This document shows positions 32,978 to 44,297 of a stretch of 64,000 bases of DNA, piece by piece. Every line of letters starts with the position of its first letter. The stretch's first letter is position 1. The translations under genes and the position numbers were made by a program. The notes under the pieces were generated by a model that saw only the letters and a list, made by a program, of their open reading frames with translations, was not told the origin of the DNA and did not search any database. Source of the DNA: CAWGYT01 sp963826795. Its GTDB lineage: Bacteria > Planctomycetota > Planctomycetia > Pirellulales > Pirellulaceae. Location: contig CAWGYT010000009.1 of assembly GCA_963826795.1 (NCBI GenBank), positions 124,001 through 188,000 of the forward strand, written 5' to 3'.

Positions 32978-35900
32978 ATGCGAACAAACTCCCGCCATCG
33001 TGATGCTCTCGCTGCCACAGGGAGCGATCTCCGGCCTTGGCTCCGAAGGATGCTTCCCGGCACCGCCCTGTGCGTGGTGGTAGTCGCCTGCTTGAATCAG
33101 CCGATTGGTGCGCAAACATTGGAAGAGCGGCTGAACTCGGAGGCACCGGCTTCACTGGCGGCCCAGGCGCGGCGCGAGGGCGACCCGATTCGCGGTGCGA
33201 GGGTGTTCTACTCGCGCCTGCTGGCCTGCTCGTCCTGCCATAGCGTGGGCGACCGGCTGGAGACAATCGGACCCGACTTGACCAAGGTGGATCCGAAATC
33301 CAGCGACGCAATGTTGGTGGAATCTCTGCTGCAGCCCTCGAAGCAAATCGCTTCAGGCTACGCCACCGTGACCGTCCACACGGTCGATGGGCAACAGCTG
33401 ACCGGTGTGCCCGTCGAGGACACCGACGAGCAACTTGTGCTGCGCAGTGCTTCACAGCCGGACAAGTTGATAACCGTCGCGAAACAGGAGATCGAAGACC
33501 GTCGGGAGACAAGTGAGTCGATCATGCCCACCGGACAAGTGAATCAGTTGGGCGAGCGACGCCACTTCCTGGACTTGGTGAGGTACTTGATCGATCTGCG
33601 GGAGGGCGGTGCCGAGCGAGCTCGTCAGTTGCAGCCGCCGCCGGACCCCGTCGCCGAGCAACTACCCGATTCACCGTTGCCTTGGAGACCCGTCGTCCAG
33701 CGGGGTGAAGTCGAAGTGGAATCCAACGTCAAATATCCGCGAGCGGTGGCGCTGGGTTTCGTGGGCGGCACCGCGATTTTCGACGCCGATCAGCTGAGCA
33801 TCGTCTCGGTCTGGCAGGACGGCTTCGTCAAGCCATCTCCGCAGAATTACTTCGGCCTTTTCTGGCATCGAGACGGCACGCCGGCAAACGCCTTGGCGGA
33901 CGGGCCCAACCCGCTTCATTTTCGACTCCCGCATCAAGACGGCTGGCAGTCCTTCGAACCCCCGACGACAAGCGATCCCAACGTCGGAACTCGCTTCGAC
34001 GGTTATCAAATCGGTGAGTCGGCCGTTCGGCTTCATTACCGCGTGTTAGCGGGACAATTTCGGATCGGCGTGACCGAAGATGTTCGTGTGGAGAGCCGAC
34101 CGGCATGGCAAGGAGTGATCCGCGAGTTTCGCTTGACGGGGCTTCCGTCCGGTGGCCAGGCTGCCCTGGCCCTGCCCGCGGCAAGCGCGGGAGGCCAATT
34201 TTGCACCGCAAGCGGCGATGTGGTTTCAGCCGACGCCGCCCAGGATTCCGGGGTGTTGTTGAAGTTTCTGTCGGACGGTGCGGTCTGCGTCGCCCAAGGC
34301 CGCGCCGCGGACAAGGCAACGTGGCAGCCCGAACACGAATCGGCCGCTGGTCCCTGGCGACTGGTCTCCCGCAAGGCGAACGCCGGGGAACCGATTCGCC
34401 TGCGGGTCGAGGTCTGGAGATTCACGGGAAGCGGTGCTGAGCCGACCGCGTCGGAACTGAGTTCGCTCGCAAACCATCCACGCATGATCGATGATTCGTT
34501 CGATCGGCCAAGGCAACCGCCGCGGCCTCTCCCGCCGGTTGTCGAACCCGAACTGGCGCCGCCCACTCCGGCGAGTCGCCCGGCGGTTCAGGCGCGGGAG
34601 AACGTCGACGAGTTCACGCCGGTCCGGGGGCGGTTCATTCGCTTTGTCGTCACTCGGACCAACGACGACTCCGAACCGGGCATTGATGAGCTGGAGGTCT
34701 ACGGTCCGAACTCGGACGCGAATCTGGCGCTCACGGGAAAGGCCCACGCCTCCTCGGTCATCCGCGGTTTTCCAATTCATCAGATCGCGCATTTGAACGA
34801 CGGCGAACTCGGGAATCAACACAGCTGGATCAGTTCCGAACCAGGAGGCGGATGGGCCGAGATCGAATTTCCTGAACCGGTTGAGATGAATCGGATCGTC
34901 TGGGCTCGCGATCGAATTGGAGACTGCGCGGATCGACTGGCCATTGGGTATCGGATTGAGGTGTCCGACGACCGGCAGAACTGGCGGACCGTGGGCGACG
35001 AAAGCGGTCGGGCGGCCTGGGGCGGACCTCCCGTTGCGCTGCGTCGTGATGCGTCTCCCGGATATGTCATGGAAGCGGTCCCGGGACCGTTTCCGACCTG
35101 GCGTCCTTCGGATATCGCATTCGGAGACGACGGCTCCATGTACGCGATCGCGATGACCGAAGGACAGGTCTGGCGTTCGCGGATACCTCCGCAGGGCCGG
35201 CCAGAGCTTGTCAAATGGCACCGCTACGCGACCGGACTCTATCACCCAATCGGTCTGGCTATCGTGGACGGCCGCGTCTACGTGGCCCAGAAGCCGGAGA
35301 TCACCGAACTGATCGACCGGGACGGCGATGGCACTGCCGAATATTTTCGGACGGTCGCGACGGGATGGGGCCTCTCCACGGGTTGGCACGAGTACTGCTT
35401 CGGACTGGCCGTCGATCGGCAAGCGAATCTCTGGTTCGCCTTGAATACCGGCTACTTTTGGACCAACCCGGGCTACGTCAATCCAGGACGTTGGCGAGGA
35501 GGAATCCTGCGAGTCACGCATGAGACGGAACGGTTGGACGTCATTGCAACCGGTTGCCGCGTTCCGAATGGGATCGCGCTGGGGCCGGACGGCAATATTT
35601 TTTTCACCGACAATCAGGGCGATTGGATCCAATCCTGCAAGCTGACGAATGTCGTTCCGGGCAGGTTTTACGGACATCCGGAAACGACCCAAGACGCCTT
35701 GGAACAGGGCACGTATCCAAATGGACGCAGTGCCATCTGGTTTCCCTACGATCGCTGTCGAAGTGTGTCAGGGCCAGCCTACGACGCGACCGAGGGTCGG
35801 TTTGGGCCCTTCTCCGACCAGCTGTTTGTCGGTGACGTGGGATACGGCGCCAACCCGGGAGTGATGCGTGTGGCGCTGGAGAATGTGAAGGGGCAATATC

Positions 35901-36397
35901 AGGGCGCGTGTTTCCGTTTCATCGACGGACAGCCGTTCGGATGTGAACGGATGCGGTTTGGACCGGACGGTCAACTCTATTTGGCGTCATTGACAAGTGG
36001 CTTGACGCGCATGAGCTTTGACGGCCAAACGCCTTTGAGCATCCATTCCGTACGGATCCGGCCGGCCGGACAGGGTTTTGTCGTCCATCTGACACGCCCC
36101 CTCGACGCGGACACGCAACTCAGCACGACTCAATTTCGGGTCAAGCGCTATCACTACTTGTACACGGGAAATTATGGCTCGCCCCAGGCAGATGAGACAA
36201 TCGTGTCGGTGCAGCAGGTGGACCTGTCAGCGGACCTCACCACAATCACGTTGACATTTCCCGTCGAAACGTATCCGATCGGAATGGTCTACGAGATCAA
36301 CCTCGGCAAGTTAACGTCCGCCGAGGGCGACGAACTTATCCATAACGAGGCCTGGTACACGGTTCAGGAGATCCCGGACGCAACAGATTCGCAATAG
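32978..36397 (+). CDS. secreted c-type cytochrome / discoidin / dehydrogenase-propeller protein
   Basis: 1139 residues from the ATG at 32978, preferred over an upstream start at 32876 because GGGGAAG lies just before it and an export signal follows. Residues ~24-45 form a hydrophobic export signal; VVAC (35-38) could be a lipobox, GAQ (44-46) a signal peptidase I site. A heme c motif CSSCH (84-88) sits in a domain like the Planctomycete/Verrucomicrobia putative heme-binding family, with the typical GPDLT and QPSKQIASGY segments. Residues ~560-690 resemble an F5/8 type C (discoidin) domain. Residues ~700-1010 look like the beta-propeller of membrane-bound sugar dehydrogenases (VPNGIALGPDG, DNQGDW), then a beta-sandwich tail. 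A role in oxidising or binding extracellular carbohydrate with electron transfer is inferred. The heme domain is N-terminal, whereas it is usually C-terminal in this family. Confidence 0.85.
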   Translation: MRTNSRHRDALAATGSDLRPWLRRMLPGTALCVVVVACLNQPIGAQTLEERLNSEAPASLAAQARREGDPIRGARVFYSRLLACSSCHSVGDRLETIGPDLTKVDPKSSDAMLVESLLQPSKQIASGYATVTVHTVDGQQLTGVPVEDTDEQLVLRSASQPDKLITVAKQEIEDRRETSESIMPTGQVNQLGERRHFLDLVRYLIDLREGGAERARQLQPPPDPVAEQLPDSPLPWRPVVQRGEVEVESNVKYPRAVALGFVGGTAIFDADQLSIVSVWQDGFVKPSPQNYFGLFWHRDGTPANALADGPNPLHFRLPHQDGWQSFEPPTTSDPNVGTRFDGYQIGESAVRLHYRVLAGQFRIGVTEDVRVESRPAWQGVIREFRLTGLPSGGQAALALPAASAGGQFCTASGDVVSADAAQDSGVLLKFLSDGAVCVAQGRAADKATWQPEHESAAGPWRLVSRKANAGEPIRLRVEVWRFTGSGAEPTASELSSLANHPRMIDDSFDRPRQPPRPLPPVVEPELAPPTPASRPAVQARENVDEFTPVRGRFIRFVVTRTNDDSEPGIDELEVYGPNSDANLALTGKAHASSVIRGFPIHQIAHLNDGELGNQHSWISSEPGGGWAEIEFPEPVEMNRIVWARDRIGDCADRLAIGYRIEVSDDRQNWRTVGDESGRAAWGGPPVALRRDASPGYVMEAVPGPFPTWRPSDIAFGDDGSMYAIAMTEGQVWRSRIPPQGRPELVKWHRYATGLYHPIGLAIVDGRVYVAQKPEITELIDRDGDGTAEYFRTVATGWGLSTGWHEYCFGLAVDRQANLWFALNTGYFWTNPGYVNPGRWRGGILRVTHETERLDVIATGCRVPNGIALGPDGNIFFTDNQGDWIQSCKLTNVVPGRFYGHPETTQDALEQGTYPNGRSAIWFPYDRCRSVSGPAYDATEGRFGPFSDQLFVGDVGYGANPGVMRVALENVKGQYQGACFRFIDGQPFGCERMRFGPDGQLYLASLTSGLTRMSFDGQTPLSIHSVRIRPAGQGFVVHLTRPLDADTQLSTTQFRVKRYHYLYTGNYGSPQADETIVSVQQVDLSADLTTITLTFPVETYPIGMVYEINLGKLTSAEGDELIHNEAWYTVQEIPDATDSQ

Positions 36398-36566
36398 CCG
36401 ATGTGTCATCGCGATATGTTGGGATGCGTTTGGAAAAGGGGGCAGGTCCCGAAAGCCAGAACGGCCCTTCGGGTGCTGCGGACGCTTGTGACCTGACCCA
36501 ATCCTGTTCGGCTCGATTCTCCCGTGTGTTCGGCACGCTGATTGCTTCGCGGTGTCGAGTGGATAA

Positions 36567-36833
36567 ATGCGACAGAGGACCACGAAGAAGAAGAGAGCAA
36601 CGACGTGCTTAGTTCTGCTTATGTTGGCTGTCGTAGGGCACCGCCACACGCGAGCGCAGCAGTCCGCGCTCGCACGCGACCACCTTCTCGGCTGGTACAA
36701 ACTAGCAGATCGCACACTGATCCCGGTCTTCCAGGTCGATCGTACTTACTGCTCCGTCATGCACCCGGGCATCGAGATTCCTCTCAAGGCCTGTCCAGAG
36801 AGTCTGGAATGGGCTCTCGTTCGACTTTCGTAG
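36567..36833 (+). CDS. small secreted protein, possibly truncated
   Basis: 88 residues. A basic start (MRQRTTKKKR) and hydrophobic stretch (CLVLLMLAVVG) ending near TRAQQ make a good signal peptide. The mature part (~60 residues, HLLGWYKLADRTLIPVFQVD) looks like real protein but matches no family I know. The frame stops soon after ESLEWALVRLS, and other frames stay open further, so a frameshift may have shortened it. It converges with the hypothetical gene on the opposite strand. Confidence 0.4.
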   Translation: MRQRTTKKKRATTCLVLLMLAVVGHRHTRAQQSALARDHLLGWYKLADRTLIPVFQVDRTYCSVMHPGIEIPLKACPESLEWALVRLS

Positions 36834-36880
36834 TGCAGAAACTTCATATGTTAGATCGCGGCTAACGGCATCGGCGTCGG

Positions 36881-37375
36881 CTAATAACCCGTCAGTTTTG
36901 CGGAAATACGCCGGAGAGTCAGGTAAAACCGAAACGGGGTCGGCCCAAGTGCCAGCCATTTCCAACGACTCCATTTCAGGCCGCTCGGTAATTCCGATTC
37001 GGATGGATGCTGGCGACCGGATGCGAAGAACGCGACCATGTGTTTCTCCACATCAAAGTACATGGTGCCGTCCAGTGCCTTATGAAACGGCGTCACTGCG
37101 CAAAAGCGATTGCCGATCCATCGAATTGTTTTACCATCGTCGAAGAAGACGCAGCACTTGAATCCGCGAGGGCGAAGCACAAGTTGAGGAGATTCGTTGG
37201 GTCCACGAAGCAGCGCGAACAAACCGACGTCCTTGCAAATCCCCACTTCGCCACAGGAATAAACGACGGCAACATGTTCTCCTCCGGGTGCCGGTCGAAC
37301 AACGTCGCGCAGGTTCCGCCACTTCTTTCGGTCAGGACCTGGCCACTTATCAATGCTCAATCGCCATTTCGTCAT
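36881..37375 (-). CDS. hypothetical protein, 164 residues
   Basis: Natural amino-acid composition with many aromatic residues (FKCCVFFDDGKTIRWIGNRF, YFDVEKHMVAFFASG) and four cysteines; no signal peptide or membrane segment. I do not recognise a family. The ATG at 37375 has no clear ribosome site. It lies at the edge of the repeat-rich island and converges with the small secreted gene; a horizontally acquired or orphan gene is possible but not shown. Confidence 0.5.
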   Translation of the reverse strand: MTKWRLSIDKWPGPDRKKWRNLRDVVRPAPGGEHVAVVYSCGEVGICKDVGLFALLRGPNESPQLVLRPRGFKCCVFFDDGKTIRWIGNRFCAVTPFHKALDGTMYFDVEKHMVAFFASGRQHPSESELPSGLKWSRWKWLALGPTPFRFYLTLRRISAKLTGY

Positions 37376-37492
37376 GGCATGTCCATGTCACTGTTAACGA
37401 GGTAAGACCAAACTCAAGACGGTCTACAAACGCCAGCCCCAGTCCGCAAGTCCAACAGGTCTACAAACAAGTCCAAGACCAAACAAGTCCAA

Positions 37493-37604
37493 GACAACAA
37501 GTCCAAGACGGTCTACAGGCTCCAGAGTCATTCGGCAGCACAGGGGAGCCGAAGGCGTGGCCGGCGGCGATGAGGGCACGAAAGTAGACCGTCTGAGTTC
37601 GGCC
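37493..37604 (+). repeat. 112-base element, copy 1
   Basis: Identical over 112 bases to 37935-38046. The ends are inverted copies of GACGGTCTAC / GTAGACCGTC about 68 bases apart, so the unit could fold as a hairpin or represent a MITE-like element. No coding potential of its own. Confidence 0.85.
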
Positions 37605-37934
37605 TCGTCTGAGTTCGGCCTGAGTTTGGCCGGCGAGCTGCTGAGCAGGGGGTGGGGCCCCCTCATCCGGCCTTCGGCCACCTTCTCCCGCGCTGGGGAG
37701 AAGGGACGGGGTGCGGTTGCTCTTTTGCGCGGTTGGAGTAGGAACGAAGAAGGAACGCGGTGCGGAGACGTGGCGCTGTCACCTCTCCCGAGGGAGAGTA
37801 AGCGACTCCGCGCCGACGCCAGCGGTCGAGCGAACGGGAAGTCAGCTATCAGGGCGGTCCGCAAGTCCAAGACGGTCTACGCAAGCGGAAGTCCGAGACG
37901 GCCTATGGGCTCCAGAGTCATTCGGCAGCACTGG

Positions 37935-38046
37935 GACAACAAGTCCAAGACGGTCTACAGGCTCCAGAGTCATTCGGCAGCACAGGGGAGCCGAAGGCGT
38001 GGCCGGCGGCGATGAGGGCACGAAAGTAGACCGTCTGAGTTCGGCC
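37935..38046 (+). repeat. 112-base element, copy 2
   Basis: Exact duplicate of copy 1, about 330 bases further on in the same orientation. Perfect identity beside heavily decayed partial copies suggests a recent duplication or an assembly effect. Confidence 0.85.
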
Positions 38047-38367
38047 GACCGTTGTGCCTATCGTAGACCGTCTGGCATCGTTGTTGTCTGGGATCGTTGT
38101 CGGAACCGTAGTTGTCGTCGTAGACCGTCTGGGATCGTTGGTAGTCAGGACAGCGGTTTTGAGAACGGCCTGCGCATGGCGTTCGCGAGCGTACCGGAAC
38201 CCTCGTCCGCGCCGTCCCTCACGCTCGGCTTGATGGGCCTGCTGTGTCGCGTCCGACGCGCCGCAGTCCCCATTGCGTAGCCCCGCTCGCGGAGAGCGGG
38301 GGTGGCGCGGCGTGGATGCGAGGCCTGCATGGCGAGGTCGGCTGGGGGACGGGTTCGCCCCCCGTCT

Positions 38368-38418
38368 CGCGACGGGGGCTACGGCGCGACGGGGGCTACG
38401 GCGCGACGGGGGCTACGG
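38368..38418 (+). repeat. 17-base tandem repeat, three copies
   Basis: CGCGACGGGGGCTACGG is repeated three times without change. The GACGGGGGCTAC core is roughly the inverse of GTAGCCCCG at ~38278, so this is probably part of a REP-like palindrome that has expanded. Confidence 0.8.
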
Positions 38419-38440
38419 GCGACAGCAAACCCAGACCGTC

Positions 38441-38734
38441 TCAATCCTGTTCGCAGAGATTCAGCGTGGTTGGGTGAAGCGGCTGGTTGGTGGCGGCCGC
38501 CCAGAGATCGAGCTGATTGCCACCGCGGCGACAGTTAAAGCAACGCAAGAGGCTGCGCGGTACGTGAACTGAGAAGCAGCGAGTTGCTGGCGGACCGAAG
38601 GACGGGCTGCCGCTCAGCGGACAAGGGACACGCCATTGGGGACCGCAGTGAAGGGTGGGCTGCCAGTCCAAGAGCTCAAGCACGCGGCGAATCGGCACCT
38701 GCTCCCGAATCGCCGCGTAATCACGAAAGTCCAA
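38441..38734 (-). pseudogene. orphan CHC2-type zinc-finger ORF, probably degenerate
   Basis: 97 residues from a TTG start (LDFRDYAAIREQV). The ORF resembles the CHC2 zinc finger of DNA primase: CPLSGSPSFGPP, then FSVHVPRSLLRCFNCRRGGN and DLWAAATNQ. Small stand-alone ORFs of this kind recur in planctomycete genomes (recollection, not checked). The first ligand position after the first Cys, normally CPxH, is Ser here, so a full C-H-C-C zinc site is not formed. It sits inside the GTAGACCGTCT repeat island and its 5' flank is itself a diverged copy of the repeat. No primase catalytic domain follows. It may be a relic carried by, or a tether for, the repeat. Confidence 0.6.
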
Positions 38735-39030
38735 GCCGGTGTACGTAAGTTCGAGACGGCCAACAGGCTCCAGAGTCATTCGGAAGCACTGGCAAGCCCC
38801 AGGCGTGACCGGCGCCGACGAGGGCACGGAAGTAGACCGTCTAAGTTCGCTTGTCTAAGTTCGCTTAGGTTCGCTGGTCGTCTGAGTTCGCTGATCCGGA
38901 AGTAGACCGTCTGAGTTCGCTCGTCTGAGTTCGCTCTGGGATCATTCGTTGTTGTTGGTAGACCGTCTGGGATCGTCTGGTGGGAGACCGTCTGGGATCG
39001 TCTGGGATCGTTCGTCGGGGATCATTTGTC

Positions 39031-39225
39031 GTCGGGAATCTACTTTTTTTGGGATCTTTCTTGACCGTACGGCCGCTCCGAGATAGCGACGAGCGTGGCA
39101 CATCCGCCGGCAAGCGGCGGGCATCATGCCGCGACGGGCAAGAGTCGAGCCGAATACTATCGGACCTGCACCCTTTTCCCCAACCGGGTGCGATTGTCAT
39201 TCGTCCCGCGGCGACGCGGCCCGTG
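39031..39225. other. intergenic spacer downstream of the Sua5-like gene
   Basis: Nothing recognisable beyond a T-rich stretch at 39043-39060 and a possible terminator-like CACCC...GGGTG hairpin near 39170-39190. Confidence 0.3.
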
Positions 39226-40172
39226 TCAGTCGGTCCATAATGGCCAGCCCAAGTCCTTCCGGGCGCAGGCGACCGCCACGATGCGATCCAGGTTGAGATG
39301 ATCGAGCCGCCGGAGTGCGGCGAACAAATTGGCGGCTGCCTCGGTCAGATTTCCCGAGCGAGACAAGATTTCCTTCGCGGCGAATCCTTCGTCATCGATC
39401 GGGGGACCGACGCAAAGCAACCCGACACGTTGTCCGGGAGGCGGCGGGGCGGGAACGGACGCGTGGATTTCGAGCGGGGTGTGGGGCGCGTAGTGCGATC
39501 GCAACGTGCCGGGAGCCAGACAGGGCCCCGCTTGGGGCGGCACCGAGTCAACCAGGTTCCCCAGAACGGCGACCAATTGTTCGCGTGAAATCCCGCCCGG
39601 CCTGAGAAGCAGGGGAGGATCATGGATGAGCGAGACAATCGTTGATTCCACGCCCACGCTGCACGGCCCCCCGTCCAGCACGAGCGGAACCTCCTCCCCA
39701 AAACTCTCGACCACGTGGCGTGCCGTCGTCGGACTCAATTTCCCGAAGCGATTGGCGCTGGGGGCGGCTAAGGGAAAGCCGGCGGCCTGAATGAGTTGCC
39801 GCGCCACCGGGTGCGCCGGGCAGCGTATCGCGACGCTGGACAGTCCCGAAGTCACGATTTCAGGCACGTTCGATGTCTTCGGAAGCACGAGCGTTAGCGG
39901 CCCAGGCCAAAATTGATCGATCAGTGCGTGTGCGGCGCTGGAAACTTCACGTGCAACTTGCGCGAGCTGTCCCGCGTCGCCAAGATGGACGATCAGGGGA
40001 TCAAACCGAGGGCGCCCTTGAGTTCGAAGATGCGAGCCACCGCCAGCGGATCAAGCGCGTTGGCACCCAGTCCATAGACGGTTTCGGTCGGAAATGCCAC
40101 GACTCCCCCTGCCTGAAGATGGCGAGCGGCGGCTTTGATCGCGTCAGAAGTAGGGGGTTCGATGCGATTCAC
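39226..40172 (-). CDS. tsaC: L-threonylcarbamoyladenylate synthase (Sua5/TsaC family), frameshifted
   Basis: Makes threonylcarbamoyl-AMP from Thr, bicarbonate and ATP for the t6A modification of ANN-reading tRNAs. From the GTG at 40172 the frame reads AIKAAARHLQAGGVVAFPTETVYGLGANAL..., the typical PTETVYGL start of the YrdC fold, but hits a stop soon after FELKG. Adding one G at 40015-40017 (GGG to GGGG) restores KGRPRFDPLIVHLGD and joins the second frame, with SANRFGKLSPTTARHV, LDGGPCSVGVESTIV and PGGISREQL. A C-terminal Sua5 domain (residues ~205-310, SHYAPHTPLE) makes it the long form. The break in an essential gene at a homopolymer is most simply a sequencing error. It lies downstream of the rRNA terminator, same strand. 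Confidence 0.85.
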
Positions 40173-40300
40173 GACGGGAGGTTCACCGCGTCAGCGCGAG
40201 GAACTCAGGGGACGAACGAGGCACGAAAGGTTGTGGCGAATCTCGACGATCACGGTTCGAGGCAAGCGGAATAACGCGGTGGTTGACTGGTTGACCAACG

Positions 40301-40340
40301 AAAAAGCCCTGCTCGGACGAACCGAACAGGGCTTTTAAAA
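40301..40340 (-). terminator. rho-independent terminator of the 23S-5S unit
   Basis: AAAAGCCCTG / CAGGGCTTTT stem extended by CTCGG / CCGAA around a short loop, with A and T runs on both sides. It lies just past the 3' end of 5S rRNA and before the Sua5-like gene, and could act in both directions. Confidence 0.85.
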
Positions 40341-40342
40341 AA

Positions 40343-40449
40343 TCCGGCGATACCTACTTTCGCACTTTTGGCACTATCATCGGCTCTCAGTGCTTAACTT
40401 CTGTGTTCGGGATGGGAACAGGTGTGACCACTGAGATATGTTCACCGGA
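40343..40449 (-). rRNA. rrf: 5S ribosomal RNA
   Basis: About 107 bases with the conserved CCATCCCGAACACAGAAGTT segment and complementary ends (TCCGGTGA... / ...TCGCCGGA). It is 110 bases downstream of 23S, separated by a spacer with two small hairpins (CCGTGTCG...CGACACGG and GACGGAC..GTCCGTG types). No tRNA is seen in the spacer. Confidence 0.93.
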
Positions 40450-40560
40450 AAAAGACCGTGTCGCCTGTCGACGACACGGCCTTCCTATTTTCAGTTGTGG
40501 CTCTTGGCATCACGGACCGAAGTCCGTCACGAGTATTTCGCTTGAACGTTGAATATAAGT

Positions 40561-43471
<2,911 letters not shown>

Positions 43472-43740
43472 ACCAAGATCCAACGCTCAGCATTCACCGA
43501 GCTCGCCCAGACCTAGCCCAAGCCAGGACTGAACTGAAGTGGCTTCCACTACCCGCCCCGGCTCAGACTTTCGCCTGCCCGGGACGTCGCAACGATTATT
43601 TACGAAATCTCCTGAGTGCCTCACAAGCCGCAGCGAAGCCACTGCTTACAACACACCCAGGCGCTCGTGGTATGCCGCCACAGCAGAACTTAACGCCCTG
43701 CCATCGCAACATTTTCAGATGCCAATTACCACAACCAAAT

Positions 43741-43752
43741 TGCCAAAGATCA
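43741..43752 (-). promoter_or_regulatory. boxA-like antitermination element (tentative)
   Basis: TGATCTTTGGCA matches the rRNA boxA consensus TGCTCTTTAACA at 9 of 12 positions and lies in the 23S leader, about 75 bases after the predicted transcription start. Position and match are suggestive only. Confidence 0.3.
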
Positions 43753-43829
43753 AGCCGCACTGAGCGGCAGGCCGAAGCCTCAATTTTGTTTTCTGACTGA
43801 GAACGCTTGGCTCTCCGTCAAAGCCCCGA

Positions 43830-43858
43830 ATTCTATCGACTCCAGGGAACCCCGTCAA
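43830..43858 (-). promoter_or_regulatory. sigma70-type promoter of the 23S-5S rRNA unit
   Basis: On the minus strand TTGACG (43858-43853) and TAGAAT (43835-43830) are separated by exactly 17 bases. Each box has one mismatch to consensus. Transcription would start near 43823 and give a leader of about 350 bases before 23S. It fits an independent promoter for an rRNA unit that lacks 16S. Confidence 0.65.
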
Positions 43859-44297
43859 CAACCGTTAGCCCCGAAACTCAAAATCTCTGGAAATGATTCC
43901 AACCGCTGATTTTGAGCTCGAATACTGACTCCCAAACGTGACTGTCCCAAATGTGACTCGGCAGCCACCTCTGGGAAGCGCCTCTGGGAAGTCGCGAATC
44001 TCCGCTTGGAAACAAGTCCCAGCAGTGAAATGCGACTTCGGAACCTCCTGAGAGTTGACCCGCCCTGCAGCTCCAAGCGGGCTCGGGGCGTCAGGTCGGC
44101 TCCTCGTTTCGATTCCTTATCGACTGGATCCCGGCAGTGTATCGGATGCCGCCGCAGCTCGTCTAGATGCCCAGTGAAAAAAATCTCCCAGCGCCCCATC
44201 GGGGTTTCCGCAGCGCGCCATCTCAGACGGTTTCTGTCGAGCGGAGTGTTTCCCAAGGTTTATACGCTTATACTCACTTTGGGCTGCACGGCAGCCC
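43859..44297. other. intergenic region between the rRNA promoter and rmlD
   Basis: No 16S rRNA, tRNA or convincing gene. A hairpin GGGCTG...CAGCCC lies at 44281-44296, directly before the rmlD start, and TATACT near 44269 could be a -10 box, but no good -35 partner was found. Confidence 0.4.

Larger units (their letters stand above)
37376..39030. repeat. repeat island built on an 11-base GTAGACCGTCT motif
   Basis: Exact GTAGACCGTCT occurs seven times (37584, 38026, 38063, 38120, 38832, 38902, 38958) and its reverse complement AGACGGTCTAC four times (37417, 37506, 37870, 37948). The reverse copies cluster at the left and the forward copies at the right. Two 112-base copies (37493-37604 and 37935-38046) are identical and begin and end with opposite orientations of the motif. 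Partial, diverged copies lie at 37890-37932 and 38745-38850. Short CTGGGATCGT repeats continue to about 39030. The island also holds a common CCTCATCCGGCCTTCGGCC palindrome (~37661-37710) and an orphan zinc-finger ORF. No other gene is evident. Confidence 0.85.

Noticed and set aside
34226..35692. 488-codon minus-strand frame inside the cytochrome/propeller gene.
   Set aside because: The plus strand has clear domains and a heme motif; the opposite frame is a shadow.
37557..38280. Open frames of 150-190 codons in the repeat island.
   Set aside because: They read through repeated and palindromic sequence, have Arg/Gly/Ser-rich composition, and repeat the same peptide at both 112-base copies.
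37376..39030. Possible CRISPR array because of repeated 11-mers.
   Set aside because: Copies occur in both orientations at irregular spacing, with no uniform repeat-spacer structure and no cas genes.
39873..40274. 133-codon plus-strand frame opposite the start of the Sua5-like gene.
   Set aside because: The minus strand encodes the conserved YrdC motifs there; the plus frame is a shadow.
43474..44297. A 16S rRNA or tRNA gene upstream of 23S.
   Set aside because: No conserved 16S segment or tRNA cloverleaf could be found in this stretch.
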